Origin: Kingdonia uniflora
Taxonomy: Eukaryota; Streptophyta; Magnoliopsida; Ranunculales; Circaeasteraceae
DNA: 64,000 bases
NCBI GenBank assembly: GCA_014058105.1
Contig: JACGCM010001747.1
Coordinates: forward strand, 2,480,001-2,544,000
Direction of reading: 5' to 3'
Numbering within the stretch: position 1 is the first letter of the stretch; each line of letters begins with the position of its first letter. The position numbers and the translations under genes were made by a program. This document shows positions 20,959 to 31,591 of the stretch, piece by piece. The notes beneath the pieces are model-generated. The model was not told the origin of the DNA. It saw nothing but the letters and a program-made list of their open reading frames with translations, and did no database searches.

Positions 20959-23900
20959 CTAGAGAGCTTTGCCAAAAATATCTGTAACTTGATCTTCGCT
21001 CCTGTAGTGGATAAGATCAATCGTCCCATCTTTCACTAAATTTCGCAAGAAATGGTAACGCACATCAATGTGCTTCGTTCTCCCGTGTTGAACTGGATTC
21101 TTCAATAATTTGATTGCCGAACTATTGTCGCAATAAATATGAGTTTCCATATTTTGATAAAACCCTACTTCACCCAACATTCTTCTTAACCATATTGCTT
21201 GACATGCACAAGACGCAGCAGCGATATACTCTGCTTCCGTGGTAGATAAATAAACAATCAGTTGTTTATTTAACGACCATGAAATCGCTCCTAATCCCAA
21301 CATAAAAGCATACCCGGAGGTGTTCTTCCTGTCATCGGGATCTCCGCCATAATCGCTGTTAGTATAGCCGATTCAATCAATAGCCTCTCATTTCTTGTAA
21401 AATATTCCTAACCTAGTCGTACATTTTAAGTATCGCAGAATCCTCTTTGCAGCATTTAGATGCAACTCTGTTGAATTGTCCATGTATCGACGGATGAGGC
21501 TGACAACGTGTTGAACATATGGCCTTGTCGCAGTTAAGTACATGAGACTTCCCACGAGCTGCTTAAACAATGTGTTATTAACCTTCTTTCCTTCGGGATC
21601 CTATATTAGCTTCAATTCAACTTCAACTGGCGTGCACACCAAATTACAATCTCTCATTTGGAGCCATTTTAAAATCTCCTGAACATATTTTCTTTATGAT
21701 ATGAAAATACCCACATCAGACTGAACTACTTCTATGTCTAGAAAAGATCACATCATTCTGAGATCTAACATTTCAAACTCCGCCATCATTGATCGCTTGA
21801 AGTTCTTAAACATGGTACGATTGTTGCCAGTGTATCCTTGAAAGCAATTGGGTCACTTCCAGTAAATAAAACGAAGTATATAGTAGGATAATCTGATTGA
21901 TCCACTCCACTTTGATCAAAGTCTACCAAGTACGCTTGTATCTTGTGTGTTCTTTGAGGCCTTTAGAAAGATGGTATAAATTGTGATCATAATATTGTTG
22001 AAGCAGGGCTGGTTGAGCTCTATGCAGGCGTAAGTGGTGGTTGCGCTTCACCATCAGAAATTGGGAGATGATTTTCTTCATCATCGATGACCACCGGTAC
22101 TGGCTTTCCCGCATATTTAACATTCCATTTTCATGGGTTTTCTTCGTAAAAAATTACAATTCGACTAATGATGATTTTCTCAGTTATAGGATGATAGAGT
22201 TTATAAGCTTTTGAACTATCACTATAACAGAGAAAAAGACATTTTTGACTTTTATCATCGAGCTTTGTTCTCCGTTCTTTCAGAATATGGGCATATGCTA
22301 TACACCCAAAAATTTGCAAGTGTTCCACATTTGGTTTTCTGCCGCTCCATGCCTCCTATACTGTCATGCTCCTTACAGATATGGTGGGACTTCTGTTGAG
22401 GATGTAGATGCTCCACAAGATTGTTTCTGGCCAAAATCTCTTATGAAGATTTTATGTTTGGAGCATACTTTGCACCATATTCATAATAGTAGGGTTCTTC
22501 CTCTCAACTACGCCATTTTGCTGTGGCGTGTACGATTTCGTCAATTGTCTTTTGATTCCAAATTTAATTTTTACAAAATTTACGAATTTGTGAGAATTGT
22601 ATTCTCCACCACGATCCAAGCGAAGAATCTTGATATATCTCCCTACTTCTTTCTCAACAAGGGCCTTGAATGACTTAAAAACTGAGAAAGCTTAAGATTT
22701 TTCTTGTAGAAAATAGACCCAATGTTTTTCGGCTGTAATCATCAATAAAGGTAATAAAATACTTCTTATTTCCATCTAATCGTGAATCAATTAGCCTACA
22801 TATATCGGTATAGACCAGCTCCAATATCGATTTGGCTCTCCATGTTTTCCCCTTTGGAAATGAATCCCGGTGTTGTTTGCCAACAACATAATCTTTACAT
22901 ACTTGCAAATGTCGATCAATCTAAGAGATTCCCGTCACCATATTCTTATGATGAAGGAACTTTAGGCCGTTAAAGTTCAATTGTCCATAGCGATGATGCC
23001 ATATCCAGCCTTGATCTTTTACTATACTTGAAAAACAAGGAAGAACGTCATGAGTGACACTTAACACCAACATTTGGTTTTGAGTCATATGTTATTGTGC
23101 AATTACCAAACAATCTTCAATCTGAAAAACTCCATTCTTGATGATGATCACATATCCCTTCTCTTGAAGTTGCTCCACACTAAGTAAATTACTTTTCAAG
23201 TTCGGGACATAAAAAACACTTGAGATGGTTTGATGAGTGTTATCTCTAGCCCGAATTTTGATATCACTTTTCTCCATAACAATAATTGTAAGACTATCTC
23301 CGAATTTTATCGAGGTGCTGAAAAAATCATCCATTTTTTGAAATATAGAATTTTCACCACACATATGGTTACTTGCTCCTGTGTCCAAGTACCATATGTT
23401 TTGACGAAAATCTTTTTTGATTCGTGATTCTTCTTTGGTTTTGCAAATTAAAAGAAGAAAAAATTCATCTTCTTTTTCTAAAAAAATGGATTTTGTACCT
23501 CTTTCCTTATAAAAATGAGAACAAAAGTGACTATACCTGTTACACTTGTAACATTTAAAATTTAACTTATCAAGCGGTTTTGACTTTTGGCCTCTACTAT
23601 GTTGATTGTCGCTTCCTCTGTCTCTTCCATGATAATTTATGAATCAGTTATCACGGTTACCTCTTTCTCGACTTGCATCTTTTCCCTTGGTCGCCTCATT
23701 GCTGATTAAGGGCTGAGATTGTAGCGCTTCCTCCACAGCTACATGTTTGTGTATTCGTTGCTCATGAACCATCAATGAACTCATTAGTTAATCCATTGAG
23801 AGTTGATCAAGATCTTTTGACTCCTCGATCGAACATACCACGTAATTAAATTTTGACGTCATTAATCGAATAATTTTCTCGATTATTGTAATGTCATTCA

Positions 23901-24323
23901 TTTTTTCTCCATTTGTTCTCATCTTGTTGGAAATCGCTATGGTTCTGGAGAAATACTCTGAAATAGACTTTGTCGATTGCATATGAAGAGTCTCAAAATC
24001 TACACGAAGTGCCGGTAGATGTGCTCGCTTCACTTTAGCGATTTCCTGATATTTTTTCTTCATTGCATCCCAAATATCTTTGGATGTCTCCTTGCATAGG
24101 ATCGTCTCCAAGATGTTACGATCAATAGCTTGAAATAAATTATTTTTGACTTTCAAGTCTCGGATATTTGAACGGCCGTCATTTCTTTGAAATGTTTAGA
24201 AACATTAACTTCAACGAGGTGCCAATACTCTTTGGACCTTAAGAAGTTCTCCATAATTAAACTCCAATGGTCATAGTGACCATTGAATTTAGGAATCGCT
24301 ACTTTAACATAATTATCCGTCAT
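20959..24323 (-). pseudogene. Copia 2 gag-pol with most of RT deleted
   Basis: The gag ATG is at 24323 (MTDNYVKVAIPKFNGHYDHW), with the UBN2-type core KEIWDAM-like KDIWDAMKKKYQEIAKVKRA at 24156-23788. Protease shows MDTGASNHMCGE (23388). GAG-pre-integrase/integrase shows GKQHRDSFPKGKTWRAKSIL and HTDICR-like VYTDICRLID (22908 onward), then FGCIAYAHI (22328). After TGSDPIAFKDT-like sequence near 21850, the frame jumps to the RT C-terminus/RNase H: QLVGSLMYLTATRPYVQHVV and KQLIVYLSTTEAEYIAAASC. The RT palm with YVDD is absent. Several stops. Confidence 0.8.
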
Positions 24324-24439
24324 TTTTGCAAAAAATAGACGAAATCAATAACTTTGACCGAATAAACGATATCTCGACGGAATACTAGAAAATGTTGTTC
24401 TTTTCTTCACGTCGTCGCCTTCAAGCCAGAGACCGTGCT

Positions 24440-24452
24440 CGCTCTGATACTA
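24440..24452 (-). other. Primer-binding site of copia 2
   Basis: The minus strand reads TAGTATCAGAGCG, one base from the initiator Met tRNA complement TGGTATCAGAGCG. It lies two bases inside the LTR. Confidence 0.8.
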
Positions 24453-24454
24453 GA

Positions 24455-24606
24455 TGGTGAAAACAGAGTTCTAAACTCTAAAGAAGAAATGTTTATTGAT
24501 CAACTTGGGATGAGATAATATGATTACAATATATTGCAAGTTTTATATATGCATTAGAGCACAAATCCAACTTGGCTTGTAAAGCTGAAATACAAACAAT
24601 ACCTAA
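24455..24606 (-). repeat. 5' LTR of copia 2, outer part missing
   Basis: TGGTGAAAACAGAG... matches the split left LTR through ACAATACCTAA at 24606; the remaining ~100 bp of the LTR are not found to the right. Confidence 0.75.
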
Positions 24607-25170
24607 GAGCATCTCCAAGAGAGTGGTATGCTGTTCCAGTTTACCATACCGGTATTCCGGAATCGCATATTGTTTTGGTCCAACAGCAAATTACGTTTTT
24701 TTGTATTGGGCGCTTAACGGTTCAGCACCTAACACCAAAAAGCCAAATGATATGTTTTTTTTTTGGGCGCTGAACGGTTCAGCGCCTAGCGTCTATTAAT
24801 TATTACTTTTCCCTTTGGACAACTATATTAAAAAAATTATTGGGCGCTAAACAGTTCAGCGACGAGACAGCTGTATTAAAAAAGTTGTTGGGCGCTGAAC
24901 GGTTCAGCGCCTAAACGGTATGCGCATACTCCTCGCATCAAGTTCAAATTTTGTATATTTTGGAAGGGTACGGGGGTATGGGTTTTTTGCAAGAGTATGG
25001 AAATTACCCATATAAGCCATATATAGCTTTTCATTTCCAAACACTGTCCCCCACAATAGTCTTCAAAACCACCTCCACACAAAAAAAAATAAAAATTGTT
25101 GGACACTTGCACGAGACTCCCCTACATGTCCAATCATTCTCAAATCATCTTTTTAGCCTCGTAGACTAAA
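24607..25170. mobile_element. Possible MITE-type insertion or truncation point
   Basis: The copia LTR breaks off at TAA and is followed by GAGCATCTCCAAGAGAG, similar to the ends of some Harbinger/Tourist-type MITEs, which target TAA/TTA. No matching right end (inverted GAGCATCTCC) was found, so the element is incomplete or the reading is wrong. Contains the palindromes listed next. Confidence 0.3.
24708..24911. repeat. Four GC-rich palindromes upstream of the OTU4-like gene
   Basis: Units start near 24708, 24766, 24843 and 24891. The copies at 24766-24786 and 24891-24911 are perfect: arms GGCGCTGAAC and GTTCAGCGCC separated by one G. The other two have one or two changes. The last two also share the leader ATTAAAAAA(A/G)TT(A/G)TTG, indicating tandem duplication. 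GC-rich units stand out in AT-rich surroundings. Confidence 0.8.
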
Positions 25171-25447
25171 ATGACCCTACCTACTTTCGATATCAACGAC
25201 AGGTGTTATTACACATTGGGGTATACTCGTCATTTGAATTAGTTGGCGTATATGAAATGGCGATGACGACATAGTTTGAGTGGGCCCAGACCCCAAAGTG
25301 TAGGCCCAATCTCTGTCTTTCTCTCTCTCGATTTGAAAAGCTTTCGCCAGAGCTCACACAGTGGTGGTGGTGGTGGTGCTCACGTCAAGGTTGAAGTTCA
25401 CCACAACAGCGCAAGATAGCGAAGTCAGTGTTGTTATTTCGACGGTG

Positions 25448-27726
25448 ATGCTTGGAGCACTGTACGCACGCCCTAAGCCTTGGATACTCACCGCGCTAAC
25501 GTACGCCTACGGCGGAACTCATCACCGATACTCAACGAATCCGTTATCCTTCGTTAGTTCGGCGTTTATCGGCGGCGGAAACCGGTGTCGCCGACTCCAT
25601 TCGAGTGCGTGTCGGATCGGGAGTCGGACTCCGTCGATATGGCATGCGATTCTGCCTTCCGGTGACGGAGAGTATCGTAACGGATCGTGTTTCGGTGGTG
25701 GAGAATATCGTAACGGTAACAGATCAGTGTTTCATCATGAGCAGAAGGGAGAAGGATCATGGAGCGCTGGTTTGGATGTTCGTCCGGCGAGATGGTTACA
25801 TAGTTCGGAGTCGGCGTGGTTGCTTTTTGGGGTTTGTGGTTGCTTAGCGCCGTTGGATTGTCCTGTTGGTGAGTATCTCGAGAAAGTGAAGGATGAGGTA
25901 AGCATTGTTGGTGGTTGTACGGTCGAGATTGGATTGGAGGAGGAGAAGAAGGTGAAGGTGGAGAAGAAGAAGAAGAACAAGTGTTCCTCTCTCGATTACA
26001 GAGTTACTGGTATTTTTTTTACTTTTTTCTCTAATTTTTTTTTTTTTTTAATAACTTTATTAGCTAATCATTTGTAAAAAGCATTGATTTCGTAATTTTC
26101 TCTTGGAAATTATTAGTTATGTTAGATTTTGTTGTACTATAGGTGAAGTGGTTGATGAATTAAGTGTTACTGGATTATTGCTAGGGGGACTATTTGAGGA
26201 TTATGTGGGTTTTACGAGGGTTTAGGGTTCTAAAAGAATTAGAGGATGTCTAGAAACTGAAGTGGGTTAATATAATTGAATGAAGAAACTTGATTGTTGG
26301 GCTGAATCGTAGGTCACAATGCAGATAGGGGAGCGATGCCAATGGCTTCTCAAGAAAATGAATTTCACCTTCCCTCTGTTGAGAGTATTTCATTTATCCC
26401 AATTCATGTGCTAAATCGTTAGAGCACTAGTATTTTGATCTAAAATGGTGGTTGTCTCTAAATTCAGTTGTGCTTAAAAGCATTAATTTCGTAAGGAAAC
26501 CTACGCTTGTATATATTTAGCGAAAAGTATTTGAGCAGTTACTCCTAGCTAAAAGTATTGATTCAGTCTTGGAACTTTGGATTTCTAAAAACTTTTAAGG
26601 TTCTTAAAGGATTTGGGATAATGAAGTGGATTAGTATAAGAGTAAGGATTAATATAACTGAATGGAGACGCTCGATTTGCTCTAAATAGTTGGTCACAAG
26701 GCATAAGTGATGAAGCCTATGATGTCTTGGGGAAAATGGTTTTTTACTTTCCTTATTTTGACTCTTTTTTAGATTTGAGCTAGTCTTTTCCGTCTATTTT
26801 TATTGTGTAGAATCAAAATTTAGTCATAAAAAATGTACTGCTCAATTAGAAGCAAATGCTCTAAAAGAAAGTTGATTGGCCCTAGCTAACGATAAAACCT
26901 CTCCTTCTAATTGTCTTATAATGCTTTCATCATATATATGTTATGCAATAGACGAAGAAATAGGTTACATCACAAGGATTAACTATACTTAATTCAATGC
27001 AGGCGTAACAGCTGACGGTCGATGTCTCTTTAGAGCTCTGTCTTATGGATCTTGCATTAAGAGAGGAGAAGAAACTCCTGATGATAATCGCCAGAGAGAA
27101 CTTGCTGATGACTTAAGAGCTAAAGTGAGTACTGTTTTTCATCTGTGTCATGTGTTTTCATTTGCGTACTTTTCCAATTTACAATCTTCCTCTTGGATGG
27201 GAGACGACCTTGTTACTTGCAAACATTTTGTAGGTTGTAGATGAGCTGTTAAAGAGACGGGAAGAAACTGAATGGTGAGCTCTCCCCTACTTGGTTGATG
27301 ATATATTTTTAACGCGGTCAATGTAATTTCCTCTCTGCTTGTACTCAGGTTTATTGAAGGAGATTTTGATGAATATGTGAAAAATATTCAAAGGCCTAAT
27401 GCATGGGGAGGCGAACCTGAATTACTGATGGCTTCACATGTTCTTCGGTGAGTGTCAAACTAAGAATGTCACAAAATTATGAATTATGACACTAATTTCC
27501 AGTCTTGTCAAAATTTGTGTTTGCATAGCTGATATTTTAGAAATCCATTTTGTTTGGTGAACGCAGGATGTCAATATCTGTCTTTATGATAGATAAGAGC
27601 TCATGTGACTTGATACACATTGCAAGCTATGGTGAGGACTATGGCAAAGACGAGATTCCCATTAAGGTTGTGTTCCATGGTTATGGGCACTACGATGTAT
27701 TGGAGACGTTCTCGGAAAAAGTTTAG
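25448..27726 (+). CDS. OTU4: OTU-domain deubiquitinase (OTU4-like)
   Basis: Five exons: 25448-26009, 27003-27124, 27234-27274, 27349-27447 and 27567-27726, all with GT-AG introns and matching phases, giving about 327 residues. The start is the first ATG (MLGALYARPKPW); the open frame upstream has no ATG. The N-terminal ~130 residues are rich in Arg, Ser and Gly and look like a targeting peptide, then a Lys/Glu-rich linker. The OTU domain has the Cys loop VTADGRCLFRAL (Cys codon 27023), RELADDLRAKVVDELLKRRE, AWGGEPELLMASHVLRMSIS and the His box HGYGHYDVL (His codon 27688). These match Arabidopsis OTU4 (At3g57810) as I remember it. It hydrolyses ubiquitin chains. Catalytic residues are intact. 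Confidence 0.87.
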
Positions 27727-29732
27727 CTTACTAGAAACAGAATTTAGAATTGGGTTTGACAGGAAAGTTACTGTTAGTAATTTAGACTAGTCATAGTTTT
27801 CTGGTCGAAATGGTTTTGATCTAGATGAGAGATTTTATTTTGCCCCAATTCTTCATAGTAAGTTCAATTTTCTCTGGTAGCGCATACTCATTGATAGGGG
27901 TAGTTCATTTGTTGTAGATTTCCAGATTCTCTGGTGGTATCCATCTGTTCTGAATTGCTGTCACAATGCACCTTCTTTCTTTCTTTTTTTCTTTCTTTTT
28001 CTTCTTCCAGAAAATATAATAAAGTTTTGCGGTTCTTCCTTCTCGTAGAAGTTGTTTTCTTTTATTTCCTTATGCTAATGAGTGCAGATTTGGATTAGTT
28101 GAACTAAAATATTTTTTCTGAAGTTTGAGCAGCAGTGGGGAATGCTTCTGAGAGAAGGTAATACAGAAAAGTTACCGTATGCCATGAACTCGTGTAATAC
28201 TTGATAATTTGAGCGATATTTTTTCCTATCCTAAGCTTCATTAAGCAGAGTCCTTGTATTCTACGGTCTGGTAAGCCTGTGAAAGATTGTCGGAAGAATT
28301 TTATTCTCTAATCCGTAATCTTCCACAGATTTCTGCTGCACAGATAACTGAAAATATGTGCAGATAAGATCCGACCAAGATTAAGAGCGGGCAGAAAAAA
28401 TTCTTGTAACAATATTTTGTAGGTGAACCTTTTTGCCGGCCACATAACTTGTATTGTTTCATATGTATGTGTCAAGAAACTTTTTATTAATGTATAATGG
28501 TATATTCTCTTATCTTTGAGTTTGTTGGAATTGCGCTTGTTTGGGTTGTCATTCCCGGGCGTCTTCCTGGTTCCACTATTTGAGAAACTGGACTCTGAAG
28601 TTTGTTTGGCAGTTCTACTTTCCTACAGTGTTGGCACTCTAATGTCCGGTGTAAAATAAATCTTTAAGGTGCCTGGTTACTAACTTTAGAAATAAATTAC
28701 GAATATATGAAGGCGTGACGAGATTATTGTTTTCCTAACAAGTTCAAGAAACAAGGAATTTGCATTGGAATCATATTCCCATTGATCTACTAGGTTAAAC
28801 CCTCGACGAGTTGCATAACAAGCACATAGATGCCGACCATAATTGTTGGATTATGCTAGTTGCCACATAAAATCATTTCCTGATTCTATCATTATGCTAG
28901 AAAAGACAATTATGAGCCACAAAAATCTTGTGGACGCGATCTAAAGCAAATCGTGTTACACGACATTGTAATGTTTAAAATCACTGCATTAAGACCTCGT
29001 CATGACACATTGTTTTCACTTTCATGAATGGACACCGCTTCGTTATCACTGTCGGACCGCATCGTTTATATAGGGAGCAAGAAAACAGTTGTGTTGCTTA
29101 AGGATTTCCACCACATAAAAATCGTGTCGCATGTTACACGTTTTCAAGTCCATTGAGAGTCTCTCCAACAATTACTCAAGTCACTTGGAAAAAACCAATG
29201 CCACCAACTGTAGATCTCTTACCACATTATAATCTCAGCTCTTGGATGTAAGGCGCCGCACCTTAATTGACCTTAGTTACCTACGAGTTTGAAAACAACA
29301 TTTCTCTCTCCTCAAGTGACTTCTAAAGGTCAACTTAGCTCAGTGAGAGCATATGCAACAATACGGGTGACTTGCTTAGGTGACACTAAGTCACCATCTT
29401 TTTCTCAAACCGACCACCCAACAATAAGGTCTTCTTGCCAAGGTGGCACCCAAAACATCAACAAAACCCACCCTGAAGGTCGGTTCAGAGAATTGCAAGA
29501 TGAATTCTACTTTTTTTTAATGTCAGAACTGCGTGATAAATAGACGCCTCAAATTAAGACACGTCCCAACTTTCAACGGATTGCGATGCGTGATTTTAAA
29601 AAAATAAAGGGCCGAAGTTTTGACTGCGCGGCATTATTATTATTATTTATTTTTCTCTCCTCTGTCATGCCATGCGGCTTTTTATGAATGGTTTAAATCT
29701 AAAATAAAATAAAATGTTGAGGCATTTTAGTG
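27727..29732. other. 3' flank and intergenic; no gene seen
   Basis: An AATAAA at 28018-28023 could serve polyadenylation of the OTU4-like gene. An 84-codon frame at 29289-29543 has no recognisable feature and is not supported as a gene. No other structure is recognised. Confidence 0.4.
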
Positions 29733-30112
29733 GTTCAAGGCAAGGTTTTAAATAACCGTTATAACGCCGTTATAACGGTAATGCCCTGAGCCCGTTCCGT
29801 TGTACCCCATGTTCCATTTTAAAAAATAACACCTGTTATTTCTTGTTACAGACAGTTATTTTATGCTATAACGGTTGTTGTTATCGTTATAACGCTACGT
29901 TATTTTTAATGTTTTTCTTCATTTATAACGAATGTTATACACCGTTATATACCGTTATAACACCGTTATATAACTATTTAAGTAATAGGCAAACCACTGG
30001 CATAAAAAAAACTAATAAACGCAATCAAAAATGGTAGGCATAGTTATGCTTGTCTAATTATTTCTTGTGATATGATGAAATCACTATTTAAATGGTAGCC
30101 CACCCATTATGA

Positions 30113-30822
30113 TTGGTGGAATTCATATGGAGTAGAGTTGCCTCAACTTCGAAAGTGGCTGTAAGAAGTTTAAGTCAAACATGTACTTCGTTCGGATGTG
30201 AAAGGAATTGGAGTACATTTGACATGATCCACACAAAGATTAGAAATCGATTACTTTCAAATAAACTCAATGATCTTGTCTTTGTTCAAAGATTAGAAGT
30301 TTAAGTCAAACATGTACTTCGTTCGGATGTGAAAGAAATTAGAGTACATTTGACATGATCCACACAAAGATTAGAAATCGATTACTTTCAAATAAACTCA
30401 ATGATCTTGTCTTTGTTCAGTACAATATTCGGCTTGAAAGAAGAATGGAAGATAGATGTCGACGTTATCGTATAAACCCCATAAGTGTGTCTGCTATTTT
30501 ATTGGAAGATCCATTATGTGAATGAATTGATGGAGATGACGATGAGCCTTTATTGGCAACACATGAAGAATGGCCAGAAGAGCTTGAAAGAGAATTATCA
30601 ACTGAAGACCCGGAGGTCAATGAGCAAAGGAGGTACTCTACTTCTGTTATTGACACAAATTTTTGAGAAAATTGGTCACACGCACCTATGTATCAAACAC
30701 CAATGGAGCCGTTGCCTGAGGCGTATTTTGATTTCAATTTCAACCAAATCAATTTGGAGCATAGCCAACCTTCAAACTACTCTCAATTTTATACCAATCA
30801 GTTCGACTCTGTTTACCAGTGA
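30113..30822 (+). pseudogene. hAT transposase C-terminal remnant
   Basis: The frame from 30113 reads SKVAVRSLSQTCTSFGCERN, then WSTFDMIHTKIRNRL, the hAT C-terminal dimerisation domain. The gene then continues, after a 131-bp duplication that shifts the frame, with ERRMEDRCRRYRINPISVSA, an acidic tail (DGDDDEPLLATHEEWPEELE) and a stop near 30822. The catalytic N-terminal and central parts are missing. Confidence 0.75.
30166..30430. repeat. 131-bp tandem duplication in the hAT remnant
   Basis: The segment starting AGTTTAAGTCAAACATG at 30166 recurs with a 131-bp offset (TTTAAGTCAAAC at 30169 and 30300). The copies are nearly identical; 131 is not a multiple of three, so the frame is broken. Confidence 0.85.
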
Positions 30823-31591
30823 ATGCAATGTCGCATTCCAGAATAATCATTTTCTATTTGATGTTTATGTGATTTTTAATGCTCTGGTGTGATGTTTAAT
30901 GCTTTGGTGTGATGTTTAATTTGGTGAGTGTGGTGTGGTGTGTTATTTCAATGTTATAATAAGTAATAACTTCAATAATAACAAGTACTTTGATTTTTTA
31001 TTTATTATCCTTTTAAATATAAAAAATAACGTCTATAACGCTGTAATTTGTAAAATAACGTCTATAACTGTTGTTATAATTGAAAATTAATATATATATA
31101 TAGAGAAAACAAAAACACAACCGTTATTTTAATATAACACCGTATAAGATAAATAACGGCCGTTATAACGTTTTTTTCTTGTCATCTAGCGAAAAATAAC
31201 GTAACACCGTTATAACGGTTATAACGGTAACGGCCTTTGCCCTTTACACCGTTATAACGTACCATTTTAAACCTTGGTTCAAGGTGACCTTATTCTGATG
31301 GTTTGATTTTCAAACAGACTTGAGTCATTGTTGGAGAAACTCTAATTCGTAGAGAAGAATAGGCCCAAACACATGATTCTAGAACATGGCGTGTTCCATG
31401 TGGACTGAACTCCTAGACAGCTCTATTTATTTCAAATCAAAACTCGACCACACACCGGCAACACCCGGTAAACCTCTTTAACGGTTAACGGTTGATCTCT
31501 AAAACAGAGAAAAATAGATAGAGATAAACCTGGTGTTAATCCAAAACTCCTAAAAAATAATAATAATAACCCGGTCACCCTCTCAAAAACA

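Larger units (their letters stand above)
9020..24606 (-). mobile_element. Ty1/copia retrotransposon 2, split by a MULE
   Basis: The minus-strand element has its 5' LTR at 24455-24606 (outer part missing), PBS at 24440-24452, gag-pol at 24323-20959, PPT at 20820-20831, and a 3' LTR divided into 20580-20819 and 9020-9044. The two LTRs match over their shared length, including TCTAAACT near the inner end. The LTR sequence left of the MULE (TGTTGAAAATAGGGGTCTAAACTTT) continues the sequence right of it when compared with the intact copy at 24455, which shows that the MULE landed in this LTR. Confidence 0.8.
29741..31276 (+). mobile_element. hAT DNA transposon, 1,536 bp, internally deleted
   Basis: The ends are inverted: CAAGGTTTTAAATAACC at the left and, on the minus strand, CAAGGTTTAAAATGG at the right. 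The 8-bp target duplication GTTCAAGG lies at 29733-29740 and 31277-31284. Many CCGTTATAACGG-like subterminal repeats fill both ends. It keeps only the C-terminal part of a transposase gene. Confidence 0.88.

Noticed and set aside
24440..24452. Similarity to tRNA 3' ends here and at 34898, 38530, 39695, 49594 and 55238.
   Set aside because: These are primer-binding sites of LTR elements; no cloverleaf structure surrounds any of them.
29289..29543. 84-codon plus-strand frame downstream of the OTU4-like gene.
   Set aside because: No domain, no splice context, composition like the surroundings.
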